Shown: positions 1 through 5,159 of the stretch, in pieces
How the letters are laid out: each line of letters starts with the position of its first letter
Position numbering within the stretch: position 1 is the stretch's first letter
Assembly: GCA_003242315.1 (NCBI GenBank)
Contig: QGUY01000277.1
Span: forward strand, 1 to 5,159
Length of the DNA: 5,159 nt
Direction of reading: 5' to 3'
From: Bacteroidota bacterium
GTDB lineage: Bacteria > Bacteroidota > Bacteroidia > Cytophagales > Cyclobacteriaceae
The notes under the pieces: generated by a model
Database searches by the model: none
Told to the model about the DNA's origin: nothing
The model's input: the letters and a program-made list of their open reading frames with translations, nothing else
Program-made: the position numbers and the translations under genes

Positions 1-2
1 AA

Positions 3-20
3 TTTTTTTTTTAAAAAAAA
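3..20. repeat. Homopolymer run (ten T then eight A) at the left edge
   Basis: Positions 3-12 are all T and 13-20 are all A, abutting otherwise mixed-composition coding sequence. The run forms a near-perfect A/T palindrome and supplies the stop codon that ends the glycerate kinase frame. Nothing else in the window is this low in complexity. I infer a low-quality sequence or contig end rather than biology. A genuine A/T-rich terminator tail is unlikely, because no GC stem precedes it and the kinase domain is incomplete. Confidence 0.75.
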
Positions 21-832
21 CCATCACACCGCGGTCGGAGTGCGCCTCGGAAGCCCGTTACCGCACCTCCACCAAAGCCTCCCCCACCGCCTGCGCCGGG
101 CATGTCGGTCACATCACTACCCAGGTCACTGAGAAAACGAACTGCGAGTTGTCGCAAACCCGCATCCAGATGCTCAACCTGCCGTGGCGTTGCACCTTTT
201 TGGGGACCGTAAACAAACGCCGCACCATTGGGACCGTAGAACGGATTGTCCACATCGCAAAGCGCGATGAACTCGGTTTCACGTAAGGCAGGATGCACCT
301 GGGTACTGTCGATCCTTGCCACAGATACGAGGTCTCCGCCAACAGGAAGGAAAGGTTCACCTTCAGCATTGTAAAAACGATATCCCAGCGCGTATGCCGC
401 ACCAGCGGCCCCATCGTTAGTGGCACTCCCTCCTATTCCCAGCAGGACCTTACGCACACCGCTTTCTATGGCATGAAGAATGAGGTCTCCGGTGCCTACG
501 CTGGTGGTCTTCATGACATCGCGTTCGTGTTGTGAAAGCCGATGAAGTCCTGAAGCCTCCGCCATCTCGATGAAAGCCGTTGCCCCATCGGATGAGACTC
601 CGTATGCAGCCTCAATGCGACGCCCCAGCGGATCACGCGCGTAAACTTTCACGCGATGACCACTTGCATGATACGTGAGGATTTCCGACATGCCTTCTCC
701 GCCGTCGGCCAAAGGGAAGGAAATAAATTCGGCGTTAGGGATTTTGGAGCGTATTCCAGCAGCGAGTGATTCGCATACCTCCAGCGCCGACATTGAACCT
801 CTGAACTTATCCGGGGCGAGGAGGATGCGCAT
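11..832 (-). CDS. Glycerate 2-kinase (GarK/GlxK family), 3' end lost at window edge
   Basis: Cytoplasmic kinase that phosphorylates D-glycerate with ATP, giving 2-phosphoglycerate for lower glycolysis. Family motifs appear in order: APDKF at residues 6-10, PLADGGEG at 40-47, TSVGTG at 110-115, GIGGSATNDG at 132-141, CDVDNP at 192-197, GPQKGA at 209-214 and PGAG at 245-248. ATG at 832 is chosen because MRILLAPDKF is the usual family N-terminus. It lies 26 bp after the SDR stop, so it is probably the fourth gene of the operon. Only 273 codons are open before a stop at 11-13, against about 370-385 residues usual for the family, so roughly 100 C-terminal residues are missing. Similarity fades after about residue 266 and the last codons lie in a T/A homopolymer run, so the stop is probably an artefact of the sequence end. 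The glycine-rich loop at 246-256 reads GAGGGGGFGGG where I expect GAGAAGG. Family assignment is firm; the true 3' end is unknown. Confidence 0.9.
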   Translation of the reverse strand: MRILLAPDKFRGSMSALEVCESLAAGIRSKIPNAEFISFPLADGGEGMSEILTYHASGHRVKVYARDPLGRRIEAAYGVSSDGATAFIEMAEASGLHRLSQHERDVMKTTSVGTGDLILHAIESGVRKVLLGIGGSATNDGAAGAAYALGYRFYNAEGEPFLPVGGDLVSVARIDSTQVHPALRETEFIALCDVDNPFYGPNGAAFVYGPQKGATPRQVEHLDAGLRQLAVRFLSDLGSDVTDMPGAGGGGGFGGGAVTGFRGALRPRCDGFF

Positions 833-858
833 GGCATCAAAGTATTAGATGGATATCA

Positions 859-1677
859 TCAGACACCGGAAAAGATACTGAATCCGCCGTCGACAGGGAC
901 GACAACACCGGTAACGAACTTTGATGCATCGGAACACAGCCACACCAGCGTACCCAGAAGTTCCTGCGGTTCTCCAAAACGTCCAAAAGGCGTCTGCCGA
1001 ATGACAGCGTTCCCGCGTTCCGTGTACGAGCCATCAGGATTCGTAAGCAAGCTGCGGTTTTGTTCTGTAATGAAGAAACCGGGCGCGATGGCATTAACCC
1101 TAATGCCTTCGCCAAACTTGCGGGCCATTTCGACCGCCATCCACTTTGTAAAATTATCGATCGCTGCCTTGGCCGCGGAGTACCCCACGACACGGGTAAT
1201 CGTTGTGATCGCAGCCATAGAGGAAATATTCACGATGACACCCTGCTTTTTCTCGGCCATCACATCCGTGAATATTCGCGTAGGCAACACAGATCCCAAA
1301 AGGTTGAGATCGACAACCTTTCGGAAATCATTAATATCGAGGTCGAAGAAATTCTTGTCGGGAGGAATTGTGGCACCGGGCATGTTTCCACCCGCGGCAT
1401 TCACCAGAATGTCGAGCGTACCGAACGCCTCAAGCAGTTCTTCCTTGGCACGGACAAGCTGTTGCGCATCAAGCACGTCGGCAGAAAGGCTGATGGCGCG
1501 AAAGCCCTTAACCTTTAATTGTTCGACGAGCGCATCGCCTGCTTCTTTACGGCGTCCCAGAATCGCAACATAAGCACCCGCTTCTGCCAGGCCGCGGGCC
1601 ATCTCGGAACCAAGTACTCCCGTACCTCCAGTGATGAGGGCAACTTTTCCTTTTAGGTCAAATTCATCTGTTATCAT
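859..1677 (-). CDS. SDR-family oxidoreductase, D-mannonate oxidoreductase (fructuronate reductase) type
   Basis: Classical short-chain dehydrogenase of 272 residues, probably cytoplasmic and tetrameric by family. The nucleotide-binding loop TGGTGVLG is at residues 16-23, Asp67 in the ADV motif, NAAGGN at 93-98, catalytic Ser153, and YSAAK with Tyr166 and Lys170. The TGGxGVLG loop, the AAGGNxPxAT stretch and FFITEQNR near 201-208 are marks of the UxuB/YjmF-like mannonate oxidoreductase SDRs, which interconvert D-fructuronate and D-mannonate. These are unrelated to E. coli UxuB. The second beta strand ends in GRR (41-43) with no acidic residue, which suggests NADP(H); this is inference. I place the start at ATG 1677 (MITDEFDLKGK); a TTG two codons upstream at 1683 is also in frame. 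It lies 29 bp after the mutarotase stop and 26 bp before glycerate kinase, so it is co-directional and probably co-transcribed. The exact substrate could be another keto-sugar acid such as a ketogluconate. Confidence 0.93.
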   Translation of the reverse strand: MITDEFDLKGKVALITGGTGVLGSEMARGLAEAGAYVAILGRRKEAGDALVEQLKVKGFRAISLSADVLDAQQLVRAKEELLEAFGTLDILVNAAGGNMPGATIPPDKNFFDLDINDFRKVVDLNLLGSVLPTRIFTDVMAEKKQGVIVNISSMAAITTITRVVGYSAAKAAIDNFTKWMAVEMARKFGEGIRVNAIAPGFFITEQNRSLLTNPDGSYTERGNAVIRQTPFGRFGEPQELLGTLVWLCSDASKFVTGVVVPVDGGFSIFSGV

Positions 1678-1706
1678 CAGCAATGGGGTTCATGAAGTCG
1701 CCCGTC

Positions 1707-2873
1707 TTAACGTACGGAGAACGCGTACACGGTCCGACTCCGGTATTCCTCTCCGGGACGCAATACGGTCGAAGGGAAAGAGGGCTGATTGGGAGAATCG
1801 GGGAAGTGCTCTGTTTCGAGACAGAAGCCATCCCGCTTATTGTACATTTTTCCGCCTTTTCCTCGAGTGGTTCCATTCAGGAAGTTGCCGGAATAGAATT
1901 GAACGCCGGGTTCCGTTGTGTACAACTCCATAACGCGGCCCGACTGCGGTTCGTAAACCGTCGCGCCCAGACGCAATTCTCCCGCATTCCCTGAAATCAC
2001 CCAACAATGGTCGTAGCCCAGCCCGTTGACTATCTGCGGGTGGTTGTCGTCAATACGCTCGCCTATCTTGCGAGCTTCCCGGAAGTCAAGTGGCGTACCA
2101 GCAACATCTTCCAATTTTCCAACCGGTATCAGCTCTTTGTTTACCGGAACATACTGCGTTGCATGCAGGATCAGTTCATGATCAAGTATGTCGCGCTTGG
2201 CATCACCGGTGAGGTTGAAGTATGTGTGATTGGTCAAGTTGACAACTGTTGGCTTGTCAGTTGTCGCGCGGTAATCGATGCTGAGCTTATTGTCATTGGT
2301 CAGCGTATAGACCACCTCCACAGACAGATTACCGGGATATCCCTCTTCCATATCAGGACTGAGATAAGTGAGGCGAATTGCCTGACCCTCTTCCGAAGGT
2401 ATGGGTTCGATATTCCAGTAGACTTTGTCAAAGCCTTTCAATCCACCGTGCAGGTGGTTGCCGTTATTGTTCTTGGCCAGTTCATACCGTGTACCGTCGA
2501 GTTCGAATGAACCCTTCGCGATACGGTTGCCGTAACGGCCAACAAGACACCCGAAGAATGGGGTTCCCTTGAGGTAGTCCTGAAGGGAATCACAACCCAG
2601 AGTTACCTCTTCAATGTTTCCTTGCCGGTCCGGTACCTTCAGCGATGTGATTGTTCCTCCCAGGTTGATCACCTGCAGCTGCAGGCCATTCGGGTTTACA
2701 AGGGTGTACTGGTTGATCACCTCGCCAGTAGGCATAACGCCCAGCGAGTCCACCCGGATGGATCCATTCATACTCGTTGTTGATTCAGGTACGGCCGGGA
2801 TTTCGTTCGTCTTCTTACCACATGATATCAGCAGTAGGACGACAAGGGGGCAAGCATAACGTTTGATCATCAT
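1707..2873 (-). CDS. galM: Galactose mutarotase (aldose 1-epimerase), predicted lipoprotein
   Basis: Interconverts alpha and beta anomers of aldoses such as glucose, galactose or xylose. The 388-residue protein begins with a lipoprotein signal: Lys4/Arg5, a hydrophobic stretch at 8-16, and the lipobox LISC with Cys18 as the lipidated residue. A linker to about residue 45 follows, then the mutarotase beta-sandwich. Catalytic residues are visible by comparison with human and Lactococcus GalM: substrate-binding Arg117 in GNRIAKG, His142 in NHLHGG, His216 in NLTNHTYFNL, Asp288 in GYDHCW and the base Glu353 in CLETEHFPDSPNQP. The domain is complete and nothing essential is missing. The start is one of two adjacent ATGs (2873 or 2870); neither has a clear Shine-Dalgarno. 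It lies 58 bp after the aldehyde dehydrogenase stop. The lipid anchor implies a periplasmic or membrane-surface role, preparing a free sugar before uptake or oxidation. Which sugar is not visible from the sequence. Confidence 0.95.
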   Translation of the reverse strand: MMIKRYACPLVVLLLISCGKKTNEIPAVPESTTSMNGSIRVDSLGVMPTGEVINQYTLVNPNGLQLQVINLGGTITSLKVPDRQGNIEEVTLGCDSLQDYLKGTPFFGCLVGRYGNRIAKGSFELDGTRYELAKNNNGNHLHGGLKGFDKVYWNIEPIPSEEGQAIRLTYLSPDMEEGYPGNLSVEVVYTLTNDNKLSIDYRATTDKPTVVNLTNHTYFNLTGDAKRDILDHELILHATQYVPVNKELIPVGKLEDVAGTPLDFREARKIGERIDDNHPQIVNGLGYDHCWVISGNAGELRLGATVYEPQSGRVMELYTTEPGVQFYSGNFLNGTTRGKGGKMYNKRDGFCLETEHFPDSPNQPSFPSTVLRPGEEYRSRTVYAFSVR

Positions 2874-2931
2874 TACCGGCTATGTGTTAGCGCAATATAG
2901 AATTTTTGAGTTTGTTCTGCCAAGGGGTATT

Positions 2932-4512
2932 TCACGACTTGGTGCGTTGACCGTTGACCAACCGCCAGATGGAAAGCGGGTTTCCATCTTTGAGTTCGTC
3001 TGGCAACAGGCTTTGAGGGAATCCCTGGTAACACACAGCCCGCGCAAAGCGGAGGATAGCGGCCGTGCCGACGGATGTAGACCGCGAATCCGTGGTTGCA
3101 GGGAACGGTCCTCCGTGTACCATCGCATGACATACTTCTACACCAGTAGGGAGTCCGTTAACAATCAAACGGCCTACCTTTCTTTCCAGCACATTGACGA
3201 GGTCGGCATAGTTAGGCAATTCTTCCGGCGTTCCGATCAGCGTCGCGGTTAGCTGACCATCCATGGCCTTCGCTACCTCCAACAGGTCTTCGCGAGTTTC
3301 TGATGCCACAATGAGGGTCGAGGGTCCGAATACCTCCTTGCCCAATTCGTGGTTCGAGAGAAAATTCTTGACGCTCGTACGCAGCACATGCGGAACGCCT
3401 GCTGTATTTACACCGTCGGCCTTGCCTTGTGAGAGCAACTCAACATCAGGCTGACGCTTGAGGTTGTCTAATCCAGACTCATAGTTCTTCTTGATGCCCG
3501 GCGACAGCATCGGCCCTGCGGGGCAGGCTTCGATTTTCTTTGCGAGCAGTTTTTCAAACTCGCTGACAGTCCTGCCCGACTGCGTCACCAGAATGCCCGG
3601 ATTCGTGCAGAACTGACCAACACCCAGTGTTACGGAAGCACTTACCATGTTGCTAAGCTCCTCCGCCTTGCTGTTCTGGGCGTCGGGAAGAATAAAGACA
3701 GGATTGATGCTTCCCATCTCAGCATATACTGGAATAGGTACCGGACGCTTTGCCGCTTCATCGAACAGCGCCTTGCCGCCGCCAAACGATCCGGTAAATC
3801 CTATCGCCTGGATGAGGGGGTGACGCACGATTGCCAGTCCCACCTCAGGGCCGGGACCATGCAAAAGGGAAAACACACCATTGGGCATCCCCGTCTTTTC
3901 CGCAGCGCGCAGGATGGCACCCGCCACGAGTTCCGAGGTTCCCGGGTGCGAGGGATGTGCTTTGCAGACCACCGTACAGCCGGCAGCCAGCGCAGACGCG
4001 GTATCACCCCCAGCCACTGAGAAAGCAAGGGGGAAGTTGCTGGCTCCGAAAACGCCAACAGGTCCGAGCGCTATCAACATGGAACGCAGGTCCGGTTTAG
4101 GAATGGGCTGACGGTCGGGCAATGCTGTTTCGATCCGCGCATCCACCCATGATCCTTCGGATATCAGATCCGCAAACATCCGAAGCTGGCCGGTTGTGCG
4201 GCCCCTCTCCGACTGTAGCCGGGCCAGCGGCAACCCGGTCTCCTGATGACACCGGTTGATCAGCGCATCGCCCAGCGCCTCTATTTCTTCGGCAATTTTC
4301 ACCAGGAAAGCAGCGCGCTCCTTACCGCTCTTCCGACGGTATACCTGAAAAGCCTCTTCCGCAAGTTGAACGGCGGAATCTACTTCAGCTTCTGTCGCGC
4401 TATGAAATTCAGGGTCCAGGGCAGCATTCGCTACAGGATCAAATGCACGGAAGGTTTGACCTCCCTGCGCAGACTTGCGCGTGCCCACAAAGTTGTCACC
4501 GGTTACAGTCAT
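2932..4512 (-). CDS. NADP-type aldehyde dehydrogenase, 2,5-dioxovalerate (2-oxoglutarate semialdehyde) dehydrogenase family
   Basis: Oxidises 2,5-dioxovalerate to 2-oxoglutarate, the last step of oxidative pentose, aldarate/uronate and hydroxyproline breakdown. From ATG 4512 the protein has 526 residues, the usual family length. The N-terminus MTVTGDNFVGTRKS resembles relatives that start MITGKNFIG, so I prefer this start to the ATG at 4584, which would add 24 atypical residues and run through a predicted promoter and inverted repeat. ALDH features: Asn159 in GASNF, Lys184 in CKAHPSHPG, GFTGS at 238-242, general base Glu265 in AEMGSINP, catalytic Cys302 in QFCTNPG, and Glu393 in EVFGP. The C-terminal block from GVEVCHAMVHGGPFPATTDSR (458 onward) to NPLSIWRLVNG is diagnostic of this subfamily. 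It is the first gene of the minus-strand run, 58 bp ahead of the mutarotase. No damage is seen. Substrate rests on family resemblance; related enzymes can accept other short aldehydes. Confidence 0.93.
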   Translation of the reverse strand: MTVTGDNFVGTRKSAQGGQTFRAFDPVANAALDPEFHSATEAEVDSAVQLAEEAFQVYRRKSGKERAAFLVKIAEEIEALGDALINRCHQETGLPLARLQSERGRTTGQLRMFADLISEGSWVDARIETALPDRQPIPKPDLRSMLIALGPVGVFGASNFPLAFSVAGGDTASALAAGCTVVCKAHPSHPGTSELVAGAILRAAEKTGMPNGVFSLLHGPGPEVGLAIVRHPLIQAIGFTGSFGGGKALFDEAAKRPVPIPVYAEMGSINPVFILPDAQNSKAEELSNMVSASVTLGVGQFCTNPGILVTQSGRTVSEFEKLLAKKIEACPAGPMLSPGIKKNYESGLDNLKRQPDVELLSQGKADGVNTAGVPHVLRTSVKNFLSNHELGKEVFGPSTLIVASETREDLLEVAKAMDGQLTATLIGTPEELPNYADLVNVLERKVGRLIVNGLPTGVEVCHAMVHGGPFPATTDSRSTSVGTAAILRFARAVCYQGFPQSLLPDELKDGNPLSIWRLVNGQRTKS

Positions 4513-4565
4513 AGAAATGCGTGTTTTAAGAAGATCGTAAAGGTAAACCACAACGCGATTACACC

Positions 4566-4597
4566 CAACCCTATATTGCGTCATTTACGCAACACAA
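4566..4597 (-). promoter_or_regulatory. Candidate promoter for the minus-strand catabolic operon
   Basis: On the minus strand a TTG at 4597-4595 is followed after 21 nt by TAGGGTTG (4573-4566), one mismatch from the Bacteroidota -7 element TAnnTTTG. The spacing fits the known 19-21 nt. This would give a leader of roughly 50 nt before ATG 4512. An alternative pair lies just downstream: TTG at 4568-4566, 20 nt, then TACCTTTA at 4545-4538, also one mismatch. I cannot choose between them from sequence alone, and both could be chance matches. No Shine-Dalgarno is seen before the start, as is common in this phylum. Confidence 0.4.
4576..4592. promoter_or_regulatory. Perfect inverted repeat, possible operator
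   Basis: TTGCGT, a 5-nt spacer (CATTT), then ACGCAA: 6-bp arms with perfect dyad symmetry, in the divergent intergenic region. It sits exactly between the proposed -33 and -7 elements of the operon promoter, where a repressor would block polymerase. The symmetry and size fit a dimeric helix-turn-helix regulator of the LacI, GntR or similar class; no regulator gene is in the window to match it. The arms are short, so chance is possible. Confidence 0.4.
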
Positions 4598-4634
4598 CGC
4601 CAACTTAACACTCATCCCGCGCAATTCGCCCTTT

Positions 4635-4702
4635 TCAACACGATGCCACCTCATCCGGCACCCACCAACTTCAGCACATCGACAGATCAACACTTCAACA
4701 CA
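4635..4702. repeat. Three TCAACAC direct repeats, two in tandem
   Basis: TCAACACG lies at 4635-4642, then TCAACACT at 4687-4694 directly followed by TCAACACA at 4695-4702. The tandem pair ends 6 bp before the proposed -7 element of the DUF4421 gene. Related CAAC words (for example CCAACTT twice) recur across the 207-bp intergenic stretch, which is otherwise non-coding. This could be a binding-site array for an activator, or only a composition bias; I cannot tell which. Confidence 0.3.
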
Positions 4703-4708
4703 TTATCT

Positions 4709-4716
4709 TAGCTTTG
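4709..4716 (+). promoter_or_regulatory. Exact Bacteroidota -7 element before the DUF4421 gene
   Basis: TAGCTTTG matches the TAnnTTTG consensus at every fixed position and ends only 3 nt before ATG 4720. With the usual distance from the -7 box to the transcription start, the transcript would begin at or within a few bases of the ATG, so the mRNA could be leaderless. No clear TTG -33 element is found 19-21 nt upstream. That weakens the call unless an activator helps, for example through the TCAACAC repeats nearby. Confidence 0.45.
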
Positions 4717-4719
4717 TCC

Positions 4720-5159
4720 ATGTGTCGCTGGTTTCTCTTGTGCAGTATCGTCATTATCCCCGGTTTAGCCCACGGACAGCACGACACATCCTACTACATC
4801 TCCTATGAACACCAGCTCACAGCCCGCTTTTATCTGTCCCAGAAATACGTCTCGTTTCGGTATATCGACAGCGAGAACGACCTGGACCTCCGGTACTTGC
4901 CCAATACCACCCTCAACATGGGCGTTGGGGCCACATACAAATCGGTGACACTCAACCTGGCCTACGGTTTCGGCTTTCTGAATCCTGAGAACGGCAAAGG
5001 CGAAACGAAGTATTTTGACCTGCAGGGTCACTTTTATGCTCGCCGGATCACAATCGACCTCATCGGGCACACCTATAAAGGATTTTATCTGACGGACGAA
5101 ACTTTTCAAAAACCCGATGGAGCGTATTATCTCAGGCCTGATATGCGACTCAGTGGGCG
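4720..5159 (+). CDS. DUF4421 domain protein, exported, probable outer-membrane beta-barrel (3' partial)
   Basis: An open frame starts at ATG 4720 and runs off the right edge after 146 codons plus two bases. Residues 1-19 form a signal peptide: a hydrophobic stretch FLLCSIVIIPGLA, then AHG with likely cleavage before Gln20. The mature part has the features I associate with DUF4421: DTSYYISYEHQLTARFYLSQKY (22-43), LRYLPNTTLNMGVGATY (57-73), LNLAYGFGFLNPENGKGETKYFDLQ (78-102) and YYLRPDMRLSG at the end. Alternating hydrophobic and aromatic residues in short strands (VTLNLAYGFGF, ITIDLIGHTYKGFYL) suggest membrane beta-strands. The family has no established function; it is found mainly in Bacteroidota. 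It is divergent from the catabolic operon across a 207-bp gap, so a shared regulator is possible but unproven. ATG 4720 is the only start that keeps the full signal peptide. The rest of the gene lies outside the window. Confidence 0.85.
   Translation, partial: MCRWFLLCSIVIIPGLAHGQHDTSYYISYEHQLTARFYLSQKYVSFRYIDSENDLDLRYLPNTTLNMGVGATYKSVTLNLAYGFGFLNPENGKGETKYFDLQGHFYARRITIDLIGHTYKGFYLTDETFQKPDGAYYLRPDMRLSG

Noticed and set aside
1001..1573. A 190-codon plus-strand open frame, with a second one overlapping it at 1060-1518.
   Set aside because: Both lie wholly antisense to the well-supported SDR gene. Their translations show no recognisable domain and have the look of complement-strand shadow frames.
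1678..1683. TTG start for the SDR, two codons upstream of the ATG.
   Set aside because: It adds only two residues, uses a rarer start codon and has no better ribosome site; ATG 1677 is simpler. It cannot be fully excluded.
2007..2510. A 167-codon plus-strand open frame inside the mutarotase gene.
   Set aside because: It is antisense to catalytic-motif-bearing mutarotase sequence, and no domain, signal or ribosome site supports it.
2874..2931. An internal promoter ahead of the mutarotase (TTG at 2923-2921, then 21 nt, then TATATTGC).
   Set aside because: The -7 match has two mismatches in the fixed bases. I do not consider it strong enough to list as a feature.
4513..4584. A 24-residue N-terminal extension of the aldehyde dehydrogenase from the ATG at 4584.
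   Set aside because: The extra residues do not resemble the family N-terminus. The ATG lies inside the dyad and predicted promoter, and starting at 4512 gives the usual 526-residue length.
4765..5109. A 114-codon minus-strand open frame at the right end.
   Set aside because: It is antisense to the DUF4421 frame, whose signal peptide and family-like motifs make that gene the real one.
1..5159. Defence system, phage, transposon, CRISPR array or tRNA.
   Set aside because: I saw no transposase, integrase, terminal inverted repeats, spaced direct-repeat array or tRNA cloverleaf. The content is ordinary metabolic genes plus one exported protein of unknown function.

Overview
The window looks like a piece of a Bacteroidota chromosome of moderate GC content. 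Three observations point there: a divergent gene encodes a DUF4421 protein, a family known mainly from Bacteroidota; the genes lack clear Shine-Dalgarno sequences; and the intergenic region carries matches to the Bacteroidota promoter signature (TTG, about 20 nt, TAnnTTTG). Genus cannot be set from the sequence. I see no mobile element, CRISPR array, tRNA, rRNA or defence gene.

Layout. About 88% of the window (4512 down to the left edge) is a tightly packed minus-strand gene run. In transcription order it encodes a 2,5-dioxovalerate-type aldehyde dehydrogenase (4512-2932), a lipoprotein galactose mutarotase (2873-1707), a D-mannonate oxidoreductase-like SDR (1677-859), and a glycerate 2-kinase (832 to the left edge, where the reading frame is lost in a T/A homopolymer run). 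The gaps are 58, 29 and 26 bp with no visible terminator, so this is very probably one sugar or sugar-acid catabolic operon. To the right, a 207-bp divergent intergenic region holds candidate promoters for both directions, a perfect 6-5-6 inverted repeat that could be an operator, and short TCAACAC repeats. From 4720 a plus-strand gene for a DUF4421 outer-membrane-type protein runs off the right edge.

How the genes may work together. The mutarotase would equilibrate the anomers of an aldose outside the cytoplasm. The SDR would interconvert a keto-sugar acid and its hydroxy form. The dehydrogenase would deliver carbon to the TCA cycle as 2-oxoglutarate, and the kinase would deliver 2-phosphoglycerate to glycolysis. 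Each family assignment is firm, but the three cytoplasmic enzymes normally sit at the ends of different routes (fructuronate/mannonate, 2-oxoglutarate semialdehyde, glycerate). The shared substrate is therefore unresolved. The dehydratases, aldolases, transporter and regulator that would settle it are not in the window.

The most useful points for a reader are the odd enzyme combination, the candidate operator in the divergent promoter region, the possibly leaderless DUF4421 gene, and the suspicious left end of the sequence.
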